A stretch of 64,000 nucleotides of DNA, taken from Prevotella sp. GTDB lineage: Bacteria; Bacteroidota; Bacteroidia; Bacteroidales; Bacteroidaceae. The stretch covers positions 62,001 through 126,000 of the forward strand of contig JAEEVA010000001.1 of assembly GCA_016286995.1 (NCBI GenBank), read 5' to 3'. The first letter of the stretch is position 1. Each line of letters starts with the position of its first letter. The position numbers were made by a program, and so were the translations under genes. The notes below the pieces were generated by a model. It was not told the DNA's origin, did no database searches, and saw only the letters and a list, made by a program, of their open reading frames with translations. This document shows positions 7,945-16,825 of the stretch, one piece after another.

Positions 7945-10056
7945 ATGAATAAAGCTTTATTATCAACTGTTGTTCTGTCCATGGTTACTACGGTGGCCAT
8001 GGCACAGAACCCCATTATCCGTGACCAGTTTGCCGCCGACCCGACGGCACGTGTGTTTAACGGCAGGGTCTACCTGTATCCTTCGCACGACATCTTCCCG
8101 CCGGAGGGTACCCGTCAGGACTGGTTCTGCATGGAGGACTACCATGTGTTCTCGTCCGACAATCTGACTGATTGGACCGACCACGGTATGATTGTTACCC
8201 AGAACAAAGTGCCCTGGGTGCGCCCCAATTCGTATTCCATGTGGGCACCCGACTGTGTCGAGAAGAACGGAAAATACTATTTCTATTTCCCGTCTGTTCC
8301 TGATGGCGCCATGCGTGGCTTTGGCGTCGGTGTGGCCGTAGCCGACAGTCCTGTGGGACCGTTTGTCTGTGAACCGGAGCCCATCAAGGGCATCAACGGC
8401 ATCGACCCCTGCGTGCTTCAGGCTTCCGACGGCAATGCCTACATCTTCTGGGGAGCAGGCCGTTGTGCCAAGCTCAAGCCCAATATGAAGGAAATTGCCG
8501 ACGACACCCCGAAGGAAAAGGTGAAGTGGGGTGAGCGCGAGTTTGAGATGTCTGGTGTCAACTGCCTCAAGGACCTGCCCAATCGTCAGGCTGAGGGTCC
8601 CTTTGCCTTCGAATATAACGGAAACTACTACCTCACCTATCCTTATGTGAGAGAGAAAACCGAGGTCCTTGGCTATGCCATGAGTAAGAATCCGATGGGG
8701 CCCTACGAGTACAAGGGTCTGATTATGGCAGAGCAGCCCAATGGTTGCTGGACCAACCATCACAGCATCATCAACTACAAGGGTCAATGGTATCTGTTCT
8801 ATCACCGTAATGACTTCTCTCCGAATGATGACAAGCGCCGTTCTGCCTGCATCGAGAAGCTGTACTTCAATCCCGACGGAACCATTCAGGAGGTGAAGCA
8901 GACCATCCGTGGTGTGGGTATTAACCAGGCTACCGAGAAGATTGAGATTGACCGCTATAGCAATGCCAGCAGCGATGTGACCAGTCAACTGATTGATACT
9001 GTCAACACATTCCGTAGCTACGAGGTCACCCTTCCCGCCAAGGGCAGTTGGCTTTGCTATAAGGATGTGGACTTCAGCTGCATCACCGACGGCTACGTGC
9101 TTGTCAGTGCCAAGGCTGCCAGCAATACCAAGTTCTATATCCGCGAGAAAGCTGCCAACGGCAAGGTGCTCGCCAAGATTGATATGACCGTCAAACCCGA
9201 GATGCCGGCTGGCGCTCCTGCCATGTTCCGTCGTGACTTCAGTAACCAGTGGCTCTCACTGTCGGCACCCCTGGAGTACACGCCCAAGGGAGTTACCGAT
9301 TTGGTGATTACTGTGGAGGGCGATGCTGGCGTGAGCGTCGACTGGGTGCAGTTCAAGAACCGTCCCGACTACTTTACGCATGTGCAGCCCGGTGCAGCAC
9401 CGTCGCACCCTGACGACAATGGCTTCATCCGTCGTTGGATGCTCCTGGAGCCCATCGACAAGCCCAACTCCGGCAATACCGTCTTTACCGATAGCTATCT
9501 GCGTGAGCACTTCAACCGCGAATACTTCAAGGGTCAGCAGACCATCGTGCCGAAGGACGGCCAGAAGGTGAAGGCGGTGTTCCAGCAGGAGCAGGCCCCT
9601 GCCGGCTTTGGCCGTGGTGCCCAGCAGCAGCCGGAAGGTCCGCAGGTGAAGACCGTCACCCAGAATCTTACTTGGCACGCCTTGGAGAGCAATATGTTCA
9701 ACGTCAAGCTCTTCCGCTTTGCCGAGAAGTACGGCGAGAAGGTCTATGGTGTGCTCTTCTGGGCTGTCACCGTCATCGACTGTCCTGAGGACATCGAGAA
9801 CGTCCGCTTGGCCGTCGGCTCTAACTCTGCTTCCATGTGGTGGCTCAACGGTGAGGAGACTCTGCTGCTCAGCGGCGACCGCCGTATGGTGGAAGACGAC
9901 GCTGTTTCACCCCGTCTGACGCTGAAGAAAGGCCGCAACATCCTGCGCGGTGCCATCATCAACGGCCCGGGCATGAGCGACTTCTGTGTCCGCTTCCTTG
10001 ACGAGAAAGGCAATCCCGTTAAGAACTATAAGGTTACAACGAATTCAGGAAAGTAA
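7945..10056 (+). CDS. GH43 glycosidase with C-terminal carbohydrate-binding-like domains
   Basis: Secreted 703-aa enzyme. The track begins at TTG 7933, but ATG 7945 is preferred because it directly opens a clean signal peptide (MNKALLSTVVLSMVTTVAMAQ). GH43 catalytic candidates are Asp32 (AADPTARV), Asp154 (GIDPCVL) and Glu217 (QAEGPFAF). A CBM6-like beta-sandwich follows at about 345-470 (GSWLCYKDVDFS), then a domain of about 220 residues I do not recognise (FIRRWMLLEPIDKPNSGNT). Here the loop after EGPF is short (FEYNGNYYL), which shows what the uninterrupted loop of the upstream protein should look like. It is probably an arabinofuranosidase or xylosidase, and the subfamily is not assigned. 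The gap to the upstream gene holds a short heptamer run. Confidence 0.87.
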   Translation: MNKALLSTVVLSMVTTVAMAQNPIIRDQFAADPTARVFNGRVYLYPSHDIFPPEGTRQDWFCMEDYHVFSSDNLTDWTDHGMIVTQNKVPWVRPNSYSMWAPDCVEKNGKYYFYFPSVPDGAMRGFGVGVAVADSPVGPFVCEPEPIKGINGIDPCVLQASDGNAYIFWGAGRCAKLKPNMKEIADDTPKEKVKWGEREFEMSGVNCLKDLPNRQAEGPFAFEYNGNYYLTYPYVREKTEVLGYAMSKNPMGPYEYKGLIMAEQPNGCWTNHHSIINYKGQWYLFYHRNDFSPNDDKRRSACIEKLYFNPDGTIQEVKQTIRGVGINQATEKIEIDRYSNASSDVTSQLIDTVNTFRSYEVTLPAKGSWLCYKDVDFSCITDGYVLVSAKAASNTKFYIREKAANGKVLAKIDMTVKPEMPAGAPAMFRRDFSNQWLSLSAPLEYTPKGVTDLVITVEGDAGVSVDWVQFKNRPDYFTHVQPGAAPSHPDDNGFIRRWMLLEPIDKPNSGNTVFTDSYLREHFNREYFKGQQTIVPKDGQKVKAVFQQEQAPAGFGRGAQQQPEGPQVKTVTQNLTWHALESNMFNVKLFRFAEKYGEKVYGVLFWAVTVIDCPEDIENVRLAVGSNSASMWWLNGEETLLLSGDRRMVEDDAVSPRLTLKKGRNILRGAIINGPGMSDFCVRFLDEKGNPVKNYKVTTNSGK

Positions 10057-10184
10057 TAATTATTGAAACGAATGAAAATAATGAGGATAATTTATTCCAC
10101 GAATGAGAATAATAATAATTTTAATTCGTGAACAGAATTATTCCAATTATTCCAATTCGTTTTCAGAAAATAAAGAATATCATT
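10057..10184. repeat. AT-rich 9-bp-period inverted repeat upstream of the arabinanase
   Basis: CGAATGAGAATAATAATAAT is loosely complementary to the run ATTATTCCAATTATTCCAATT (9-bp period) near 10137-10157. No -7 box is obvious, so the arabinanase is probably cotranscribed with upstream genes. Confidence 0.45.
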
Positions 10185-11636
10185 ATGAAAAGATTTCTTT
10201 CAATTGCGACATTAGCTGTTTCTGCTCATTTGTTTTGTGCTGCGCAAATCGGTGCGCCGTACATCCACGACCCCTCGACACTTGCTGAGTGCGACGGCAA
10301 GTGGTACACTTTCGGAACGGGTGGGGGAGGCCTTATCTCTGCTGACGGCTGGAGCTGGAACAGTGGCGCTGACCGTCCTGGCGGCGGCGCTGCCCCCGAC
10401 GTGATGAAGATTGGTGACCGTTACCTTTGTATCTATGGTGCCACTGGCGGCGGACTGGGTGGTGGCCACGCAGGCCGCATCCTGACCATGTGGAACAAGA
10501 CCCTCGACCCGAAGTCGCCCGACTTTAAGTGGAGCGAGCCCGTAGAGGTCTGTGCCTCTGACGGCATGGAGGACCAGGACGCCATCGACCCGGGCATGTT
10601 GCTCGACCCCACCACAGGACGCCTGTGGGTGAGCTATGGCACCTATTTTGGCACCATCCGTCTCATCGAGCTCGACCCGAAGACCGGTTTCCGTGTCAGC
10701 GGCAACAAGGAGAAGGATATCGCCATCGACTGCGAGGCTACCGACCTCATCTATCGCGATGGCTGGTATTATCTGTTAGGTACCCACGGCACCTGCTGCG
10801 ACGGTGTCAACTCTACCTATAACATCGTGGTGGGTCGTTCACGCAGCGTCGAGGGACCATACCTCGACAACGTTGGCCGTGACATGTACCATGGTGGTGG
10901 CAAGATGGTGATTGCCGCCGGCGACCGCAAGGCCGGTGCCGGACACTTCGGACGCACCATCATCGACGACGGCGTCGAGGTGGCATCGTTCCACTGGGAG
11001 GCCGATTTCGACCTCAGTGGCCGTAGCGTCCTCGCCGTCCATCCGCTGCTGTGGAAGAATGACTGGCCCGTGGCAGGCGAGAAGTTCAAGGGTGGCACGT
11101 TCGAGATTGAGAGCGAGCGTCGCGGCTACTCTCTGGAACTCGCTGTCGACTTCCAGCGTATGCAGGTGGCCCGTCAGGGCTGGTTCAACCGCAACCAGCA
11201 GCAGGAGCCCGCAAAACCCATTGCCTGTCAGACCTTGGAAGATGTCATTGGCGGCTGGCCCAAGGGTGACATTCCCGTGCGCTGTGGCGACTACATGTTC
11301 CGTCCCCACCAGCGTTGGACCATCACGCCCGTCGATGAGGCTGGCGGCTACCTGAGCAATCCGTATTTCAAGATTACCATTGCCGGTACCGACCGTGCCC
11401 TGGCTGCCACAGCCGATAAGGAACTGACAACGGTTCCGGCCTATACCGGCAGCGACGAACAGCTCTGGCGCATCGAGCAGCTCACCGACGGCACCTTCCG
11501 CATCATGCCAAAGGCTATTCCCGGCATGGACGGTGTCAACACCCGCTACTGCATCTACTCCATTGCCGACAGCACGCCGACACTTGCCGAGTACGACTTC
11601 CAAAGCGACAACTCGAAGTGGAACTTTAGGGATTGA
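10185..11636 (+). CDS. GH43 arabinan endo-1,5-alpha-L-arabinanase
   Basis: Secreted 483-aa enzyme that should cut alpha-1,5-arabinan. ATG 10185 is chosen over the track start 10128 because it opens a signal peptide (MKRFLSIATLAVSAHLFCAAQ), and the extra N-terminus is translated from a repeat. Catalytic candidates are Asp29 (IHDPSTL), Asp135 (AIDPGML) and Glu184 (CEATDLI). The arabinanase-type signature CCDGVNSTYNIVVGRS follows. After the propeller (about 25-310) a C-terminal domain of the kind seen in two-domain bacterial arabinanases runs from LAVHPLLWKNDWPVAGE to the end. The stop TGA is the start of a heptamer array. Confidence 0.85.
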   Translation: MKRFLSIATLAVSAHLFCAAQIGAPYIHDPSTLAECDGKWYTFGTGGGGLISADGWSWNSGADRPGGGAAPDVMKIGDRYLCIYGATGGGLGGGHAGRILTMWNKTLDPKSPDFKWSEPVEVCASDGMEDQDAIDPGMLLDPTTGRLWVSYGTYFGTIRLIELDPKTGFRVSGNKEKDIAIDCEATDLIYRDGWYYLLGTHGTCCDGVNSTYNIVVGRSRSVEGPYLDNVGRDMYHGGGKMVIAAGDRKAGAGHFGRTIIDDGVEVASFHWEADFDLSGRSVLAVHPLLWKNDWPVAGEKFKGGTFEIESERRGYSLELAVDFQRMQVARQGWFNRNQQQEPAKPIACQTLEDVIGGWPKGDIPVRCGDYMFRPHQRWTITPVDEAGGYLSNPYFKITIAGTDRALAATADKELTTVPAYTGSDEQLWRIEQLTDGTFRIMPKAIPGMDGVNTRYCIYSIADSTPTLAEYDFQSDNSKWNFRD

Positions 11637-11697
11637 ACATTGAACATTGAACATTGACAATTGAACATTGAGAATTGAGAATTGACAATTGATAATT
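11635..11697 (+). repeat. Heptamer array, 9 units, after the arabinanase
   Basis: GAACATT units pass gradually into GAGAATT, GACAATT and GATAATT units. The array begins at the arabinanase stop codon (TGA 11634-11636). It mixes the 601-726 family with the AATTGAG family seen elsewhere. Confidence 0.9.
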
Positions 11698-11700
11698 GAG

Positions 11701-11754
11701 GACACTGCGTTGGTTGCTTCGTCTTGAAAGAAAGTATTTAATCAAGACAACGCA
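11701..11754 (+). promoter_or_regulatory. Possible leader hairpin before fucI
   Basis: GCGTTG...GTCTTG is answered by CAAGACAACGC just before the ATG, giving an interrupted stem-loop that abuts the start codon. It may affect translation or mRNA processing. No -7 box was identified, so this is a structural observation only. Confidence 0.3.
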
Positions 11755-13578
11755 ATGAAGACAACTTATCCTAAAATCGGAATCCGCCCGACGATCGATG
11801 GTCGCCAGGGCGGTATTCGTGAAGGCCTGGAAGAGAAGACGATGAATCTCGCCAAGGCAGTGAAGAACCTCATAGAGCAGAACCTCTGCAACGGCGACGG
11901 CAGTCCCGTAGAGTGCGTCATCAGCGATACGACAATAGGTCGTGTCGGTGAATCGGCAGCCTGTGCTGAGAAGTTCGAACGCGAGGGTGTCGGCTCAACC
12001 ATCACCGTCACCTCGTGCTGGTGCTACGGCTCCGAGACGATGGACATGAATCCGCAATATCCGAAGGCCGTCTGGGGCTTCAATGGTACTGAGCGCCCGG
12101 GTGCCGTGTACCTTGCCGCCGTATTGGCCGCTCACGCCCAGAAGGGTCTGCCCGCCTACGGCATCTACGGTCACGACGTGCAGGACCTCGACGACAACAC
12201 CATTCCTGCCGACGTCGCCGAAAAGCTGCTGCGCTTTGCCCGTGCCGCCCAGGCTGTGGCTACCATGCGTGGCAAGAGCTACCTGTCGTTGGGAAATACC
12301 TGTATGGGTATTGCCGGCTCCATTGTCAATGCCGACTTCCTGCAGCAGTACCTCGGCATGCGTACCGAGTATGTCTCATTAGTGGAAATCCTGCGCCGTG
12401 TCGACTTCGGTATCTACGACAAGGAGGAGTTCGCCAAGGCGATGGCTTGGGTGGAGAAATACTGCAAGCCCCAGGAGGGTCACGACTACAACGAAGACCG
12501 GCCGCTCTTCTCCGGCGTTCCCATGACCACCTTCAACGGCAAGGGTAAGGGCAAGAACCGTCAGGAGAAGGACGAGGACTGGGAGTTCACCGTCAAGTGC
12601 ATGATGATTATCCGCGACCTCATGCAGGGCAGCAGCCGTCTTTTAGAGATGGGCTACAAGGAAGAGGCCATCGGCCATAACGCTATTGCTGCCGGTGTAC
12701 AGGGTCAGCGCCAGTGGACCGACTACAAGCCCAACTTCGACTTCCCCGAAGCCATGATGTGTACCTCGTTCGACTGGAACGGACCTCGCGAGGCCTATAC
12801 CCTGGCTACCGAGAACGACTTCCTCAACGGCATGTCGATGCTCTTCGGCCATCTGCTTACCAACCGTGGTGTCATGTTCTCCGACATCCGCACCTACTGG
12901 AGCCCCGAGGCCGTTCAGCGCGTTGCCGGTGCTGCCCCCAGCGGTTTGGCCGCTCAGGGCTTCATCCACCTCATCAACAGCGGTGCCACCACCCTCGACG
13001 CTACCGGCGCCATGACCGGCAACGACGGCAATCCGACGATAAAGCCCTTCTGGGAGATGACCAACGACGACGTGGAGGCTTGTCTGAAAGCAACCTCGTG
13101 GATGCCTGCCGACCGTGACTACTTCCGTGGCGGCGGCTACTCCAGCCATTTCGTCACCCGTGGCGGCATGCCTATGACCATGTTGCGCCTGAACCTCGTG
13201 CAGGGTCTCGGTCCCGTGCTGCAGCTGGCAGAGGGCTGGACCGTCGAACTCGACCCCAAGACCCACGACATTCTTGACAAGCGTACCGACCCCACTTGGC
13301 CCACCACGTGGTTTGCTCCGCGCCTCGACGTCACGAAGGACGCCTTCAAGGACGTCTACTCCGTCATGAACAACTGGGGAGCCAACCACGGTGCCATCTG
13401 CTACGGCCATGTCGGTGCCGACCTCATCACGCTTTGTGCCATGCTGCGCATCCCCGTCTGCATGCACAACGTCGCTGACAAGGACATCTTCCGTCCTGCC
13501 TGCTGGAACGCCTTCGGCATGGACAAGGAGGGTGCCGACTACCGCGCCTGTGCCAATTTCGGACCGATATATAAATAA
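11755..13578 (+). CDS. fucI: L-fucose isomerase
   Basis: Cytoplasmic Mn-dependent ketol isomerase of 607 aa, converting L-fucose to L-fuculose; family members also act on D-arabinose. The opening [11 protein letters not shown] and the metal-site segments fit the family. A Glu in [10 protein letters not shown] and an Asp in FSDIRTYW lie 24 residues apart, the spacing of Glu337/Asp361 that I recall for the E. coli enzyme. ICYGHVGAD holds the candidate His. It follows the arabinanase on the same strand and ends at a strong terminator. No fuculokinase or aldolase is adjacent, so the sugar it serves here is uncertain. Confidence 0.93.
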   Translation: MKTTYPKIGIRPTIDGRQGGIREGLEEKTMNLAKAVKNLIEQNLCNGDGSPVECVISDTTIGRVGESAACAEKFEREGVGSTITVTSCWCYGSETMDMNPQYPKAVWGFNGTERPGAVYLAAVLAAHAQKGLPAYGIYGHDVQDLDDNTIPADVAEKLLRFARAAQAVATMRGKSYLSLGNTCMGIAGSIVNADFLQQYLGMRTEYVSLVEILRRVDFGIYDKEEFAKAMAWVEKYCKPQEGHDYNEDRPLFSGVPMTTFNGKGKGKNRQEKDEDWEFTVKCMMIIRDLMQGSSRLLEMGYKEEAIGHNAIAAGVQGQRQWTDYKPNFDFPEAMMCTSFDWNGPREAYTLATENDFLNGMSMLFGHLLTNRGVMFSDIRTYWSPEAVQRVAGAAPSGLAAQGFIHLINSGATTLDATGAMTGNDGNPTIKPFWEMTNDDVEACLKATSWMPADRDYFRGGGYSSHFVTRGGMPMTMLRLNLVQGLGPVLQLAEGWTVELDPKTHDILDKRTDPTWPTTWFAPRLDVTKDAFKDVYSVMNNWGANHGAICYGHVGADLITLCAMLRIPVCMHNVADKDIFRPACWNAFGMDKEGADYRACANFGPIYK

Positions 13579-13585
13579 TAATGTG

Positions 13586-13627
13586 CAAAAAAGTGCGGAA
13601 ATCCTTGCATTTCCGCACTTTTTTTTG
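13586..13627 (+). terminator. Intrinsic terminator after fucI
   Basis: A perfect 12-bp stem (AAGTGCGGAAAT / ATTTCCGCACTT, 13591-13602 and 13609-13620) with a 6-nt loop is followed by a run of T. An A-run before the stem means it could also work in reverse. It closes the xylan/arabinan gene run. Confidence 0.95.
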
Positions 13628-13636
13628 TATCTTTGC
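13628..13636 (+). promoter_or_regulatory. Orphan -7 promoter box TATCTTTGC
   Basis: A consensus Bacteroidota -7 element begins directly at the T-run of the fucI terminator and points into a region with no credible gene. It may start a non-coding transcript through the 22-bp repeats. Confidence 0.45.
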
Positions 13637-13726
13637 ATCGAGAAAGGGACTATGTTCTTGTCTTCGCTTTCATGTTGATACTACCATCAAAAATGCATGC
13701 AGACCCTTCGCTCCGCATATACTGAA

Positions 13727-13928
13727 CGCCCACCCTGCAATTGTGGGGTGGGCGCTCTGCATATATTGAGCGGGCGCTCTGCATGAGTTTCCTGCCTGTA
13801 AACCTATAGTTCCCTCCGTGCAAACCTGTCGTTTCCTCCGTGCAAACCTGTCGTTTCCTCCGTGCAAACCTGTCGTTTCCTCCGTGCAAACCTGTCGTTT
13901 CCTCCGTGCAGGCGTGTCGTCTCCTCCG
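13727..13928 (+). repeat. Hairpin and six 22-bp tandem repeats in a gene-free region
   Basis: A strong stem (GCCCACCC...GGGTGGGC, about 13729-13754) is followed by six consecutive 22-bp units from 13797 to 13928. Units 2-5 are identical (TGCAAACCTGTCGTTTCCTC plus CG) and the outer two are degenerate. There are no unique spacers, so this is not a CRISPR array. Minus-strand ORFs here simply translate the repeat. Confidence 0.9.
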
Positions 13929-14152
13929 TCCTCTCAACCCGCCTGCAATAAACATGAATGCCCCTGAATAATAATTTCTGATAAATTTCTGGCTATTCAT
14001 GATAATTTCTGTTTAAAGATAAAACATGAATTGCCATAAATTAAACATGAATTTTACATAAATATTTATTTCTGGATAATTTCTGGCCATTTCTTTCCTC
14101 CTTCTTAAATTCATGGCTATTCATGGTAATTATATGTGAAAGAGGAATAAAC
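13929..14152. other. AT-rich gene-free stretch with scattered short motifs
   Basis: No coding signal seen. The motifs AACATGAAT (three times), ATAATTTCTG or close variants (several times) and ATTCATGG recur irregularly up to the 3' end of the MFS gene. Confidence 0.5.
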
Positions 14153-15400
14153 TTAGTGTACGGCGGCATTCAGGTTGCGGCGCAGGAAGAAGGATTTGGT
14201 GGCCAGGAAATAGAGTGATACGCCAAAGGCGTTGACGAGGGCTACGGTCCAGAAGGCGGCGCTATAGCCCAGATGCTCGGCTACGATGCCTCCCAAGAGG
14301 ATGCCCAAGCCCATGCCGATGTCCCACGAGATGAGGATGGTGGAGTTGGCCGTGCCTCGCTGGTTGTTGTGCGCCACGTTGATGGTCATGTTCTGGAAGG
14401 CAGGCCACATGTGGCCGTTGCCCAGTCCGATGAGCAGGGCCGAGCCGTAGTAGCCAAGGGTAATTGAGAATTGAGAATTGATAATTGAGAATTGAGAATT
14501 GAGAATTGATAATGAATGGAGCGTGGGCATTAATATAAATAAGGTGTAGCCGACGAGCGAGATGCACATGCCCGTACCGGCATTGTGGGTCAGGCGGCCC
14601 TGGCGCAGGGCGCAGCTGCCTTGAAGTCGTGACAGCATGAGGCCGATGGAGCATAGCATGAAGTAGGCGCCCGTGCCGCCGGTGATGCCCAGATGTTCCT
14701 TGCCGTAGATGGCCAGATAGTTGCTGAGCACGCCGAAGCAGAAACCGAAGGCTACCATATTCAATCCCAACAGCCAACCACGCACCAGGAAGAAGCGGTC
14801 GAGCGATAGCTTGCTTTTGTTGCGCTGAATCTCCTTCATCGGTACGCGGACGGTGGCATCAATGGCCCAGCCGAGGCAGGCCACGATGAGGGCTATCCAG
14901 AACAGCAGCTCGAAGCTGTGCGTCCAGCGGTAGATGAAGATGCCGATGGTGGGTGCGATGGCCATGGCCAGGTTGTTCGACAGTCCGTAGTAACCGATAC
15001 CCTCCGTCCTGCGACTCGACGGCAGCACGTCGATGGCCACCGTGGAGTTGGCTACCGTCAGGGCTCCGAACGGTCCGCCGTGCAGCGTGCGAACGACGGT
15101 GAACAGCAGGAGCGTCGATGCCGCCAAGTATCCGGCAAAGAAGATGGAGAAGGCCGCAAAGCACACCATCAGCACCGTCTTGCGAGGAAAAGAGTCGACG
15201 AAATAGCCGCTGAACGGTCGGAACAGCAGGGCGGTAATGGTGTAGCCCGACAGCACCAGGCCTATCACGTCCTTGGTGGCGCCAAAGTGCTCGCTAAGGT
15301 ACAGCGGCAGCAGTGGCGTCAGCACGTAGAAGGCGAAGAACAGCGCGAAGTTGGCGCCCATCACCTTACAGTAGTTGCGGTTCCACAGCCGTTGGCTCAC
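14153..15400 (-). CDS. MFS transporter with in-frame heptamer insertion
   Basis: Inner-membrane major facilitator of 415 aa with about 12 hydrophobic segments. The loop-2 motif area reads GYFVDSFPRKTVL, as in sugar-efflux or drug-efflux MFS proteins, but the substrate cannot be read. The start is GTG at 15400, one base after the stop (15402) of the upstream lipoprotein gene, so translation is probably coupled. Between two hydrophobic segments sits a repetitive stretch LSILNSQFSIINSQFSI, encoded by a heptamer array (14462-14517) in its stop-free orientation. This is presumably a loop insertion, and whether the protein is functional is not known. Confidence 0.82.
   Translation of the reverse strand: MSQRLWNRNYCKVMGANFALFFAFYVLTPLLPLYLSEHFGATKDVIGLVLSGYTITALLFRPFSGYFVDSFPRKTVLMVCFAAFSIFFAGYLAASTLLLFTVVRTLHGGPFGALTVANSTVAIDVLPSSRRTEGIGYYGLSNNLAMAIAPTIGIFIYRWTHSFELLFWIALIVACLGWAIDATVRVPMKEIQRNKSKLSLDRFFLVRGWLLGLNMVAFGFCFGVLSNYLAIYGKEHLGITGGTGAYFMLCSIGLMLSRLQGSCALRQGRLTHNAGTGMCISLVGYTLFILMPTLHSLSILNSQFSIINSQFSITLGYYGSALLIGLGNGHMWPAFQNMTINVAHNNQRGTANSTILISWDIGMGLGILLGGIVAEHLGYSAAFWTVALVNAFGVSLYFLATKSFFLRRNLNAAVH
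14462..14517 (+). repeat. AATTGAG heptamer array inside the MFS gene
   Basis: Seven units of AATTGAG/AATTGAT plus a degenerate eighth. On the coding (minus) strand the array is free of stops and encodes LNSQFSI-type repeats with a 7-residue period. Confidence 0.92.
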
Positions 15401-15401
15401 T

Positions 15402-16661
15402 TTATATGTTTGCAGTTCTGAGAATCTCAGGGATGTCGATACCCAGCATTTGGAGAATGGTTGCCACCGGATAGTCTTTGCTGCCCAATATGTCTGAGTG
15501 TATCATCAGCGTCGGGTACCAGCGGTTTGTGGTGGCATCGTACATGCTGTCCATATAGAGCTCGCCCACAGGCAGGTCTGACATCAATATCGACAGCGTC
15601 AGGTTGCTGTTGAAGCTCTCCACAATCTCGCGGCACTCCTGTTCCGTCGTACCCTCCTCCATGCATTTGGCCATCTTGACGCCGTTGACCACCAGATAGT
15701 TCACATTGTCTGTGGTGCCGTTAAAGGCCAGCAGGCCGTCTATCGCCCTGACGGTAAAGTCGGCATGCACATTGACATCGTGCGTCAGCAGCTTCCAGAC
15801 GTCGGCGTCGTCCTCTAACTTGGCCGTCATGGTCAGCAGTGGGACCTCGCTGCTCGTCCTGCCGTAAGTCAGGTCTACCGTGCGTCGATGCGTGCTGTTC
15901 TTGTCGTACGTCAGGTTAATCTCATAGTCGTGATAGTACAGCTGTCCACTGTAAAAGTAGTCCTTGATGATGATGGGCAGCCACAGGGGACGCTCGCTCT
16001 CGGAGTCGGACTCAATACGCACCACCTGTTCACCATTCTTGGCAATGCTGAACTCACAGGCCTTGCTGACCACGGTATGTGTCTTGAAGCCGCGCCACTT
16101 GATTTCCACTTCCTCTACGATTTCGCCCTTCACCGTATACAGGCTGCCGTCTCTGGCCGTGTAGTTTGCCTCGCCCCTCTTGGTGGTGTTCAGACCGAAC
16201 CACGACGAGCTGCTCTCGCCCATGTCGCCTAACGTCACCGACAGGTCCCATGCCAGACTCAGCGCATCGTTGAAGGCCTGGAAGGAGAACCGGCGTCCCA
16301 TCGTTATTGAGCGTGTCACGGGGCCTTCGCCCTCCAGCACGGTCAGCAGCGTCGACAGCTTGTTTTCGAACTCTGTGCGCACATCGTCGTCGCTGGCCCG
16401 TGATGAAGAAGGTGCATTGGTCATTTTATAAGGTACCACCTCCTTCAGGGCCTGCAGCTCCTGAAAGTTCAGGTCTGCCAGACTTCCGTTCACCTGGCTG
16501 GCAGCCTGTGTCAGCTTGTTGGACGGCATCACCGCCGTCTCTTCCGTTTGTTCGTCGGTACGACCTGTCTGTTCGTCGTCATCGTTGCTACAGCCCGACA
16601 CGACCATTATTCCCGCTGTCATCATCAGCGCCAGCAGAAGGGCGTTGATAGCTTTTCTCAT
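15402..16661 (-). CDS. Predicted surface-exposed lipoprotein, function unknown
   Basis: A 419-aa protein I do not recognise. The signal peptide ends in a lipobox with Cys24 (VVSGC), followed by SNDDDEQ. An acidic run right after the Cys is the known surface-export signal of Bacteroidota lipoproteins, so display on the cell surface is inferred. The mature part starts with a low-complexity linker, then mixed alpha/beta sequence without a motif I can name. It is the first gene of a two-gene unit with the MFS transporter. A minus-strand -7 box (16695-16703) lies about 35 bases upstream of the ATG, supporting this start. Confidence 0.8.
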   Translation of the reverse strand: MRKAINALLLALMMTAGIMVVSGCSNDDDEQTGRTDEQTEETAVMPSNKLTQAASQVNGSLADLNFQELQALKEVVPYKMTNAPSSSRASDDDVRTEFENKLSTLLTVLEGEGPVTRSITMGRRFSFQAFNDALSLAWDLSVTLGDMGESSSSWFGLNTTKRGEANYTARDGSLYTVKGEIVEEVEIKWRGFKTHTVVSKACEFSIAKNGEQVVRIESDSESERPLWLPIIIKDYFYSGQLYYHDYEINLTYDKNSTHRRTVDLTYGRTSSEVPLLTMTAKLEDDADVWKLLTHDVNVHADFTVRAIDGLLAFNGTTDNVNYLVVNGVKMAKCMEEGTTEQECREIVESFNSNLTLSILMSDLPVGELYMDSMYDATTNRWYPTLMIHSDILGSKDYPVATILQMLGIDIPEILRTANI

Positions 16662-16694
16662 AGTTTTTCTCCTTTTTTGATGTTGTTTTCGGTT

Positions 16695-16703
16695 GCAAAG
16701 ATA
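16695..16703 (-). promoter_or_regulatory. -7 box (TATCTTTGC, minus) for the lipoprotein-MFS operon
   Basis: The reverse complement of GCAAAGATA. No TTTG -33 box is present at the usual distance. Instead the GTGAAAA heptamer array (16713-16740) starts 10 bp upstream. Confidence 0.75.
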
Positions 16704-16712
16704 CGAAATAAA

Positions 16713-16740
16713 GTGAAAAGTGAAGAGTGAAAAGTGAAAA
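16713..16740 (+). repeat. GTGAAAA/GTGAAGA heptamer array at a promoter
   Basis: Four exact-period units directly upstream of the minus -7 box at 16695-16703. The same layout, including the flank GAAAAATTTRCTTCCG, recurs at 20467-20510. Confidence 0.92.
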
Positions 16741-16760
16741 ATTTGCTTCCGCCCGCAAAA

Positions 16761-16788
16761 TAATTCCTAATTCCTCATTCCTAATTCC
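16761..16788 (+). repeat. TAATTCC heptamer array upstream of the SpoIIE gene promoter
   Basis: Four units (TAATTCC, TAATTCC, TCATTCC, TAATTCC) end 12 bp before the TACCTTTGC box. Confidence 0.9.
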
Positions 16789-16799
16789 TTATTTTTTAT

Positions 16800-16808
16800 T
16801 ACCTTTGC
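16800..16808 (+). promoter_or_regulatory. -7 box TACCTTTGC for the TPR/SpoIIE gene
   Basis: It lies 18 bp before ATG 16826. It falls inside the ORF-track version of the gene, which is why the upstream start at 16727 is rejected. Confidence 0.75.
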
Positions 16809-16825
16809 GGCAAAAGTCAAGAAAC

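Noticed and set aside
13797-13928. Possible CRISPR array
   Set aside because: Units are directly adjacent with no variable spacers and no cas genes are present.
13650-14000. Minus-strand ORF with repeated ETTGLHGG peptides
   Set aside because: It is the 22-bp tandem repeat read in frame, with no homology-like features or promoter.
16727-16825. Upstream start of the TPR/SpoIIE gene as in the ORF track
   Set aside because: This stretch contains the heptamer array and the -7 box at 16800-16808, so it is untranscribed or leader sequence.
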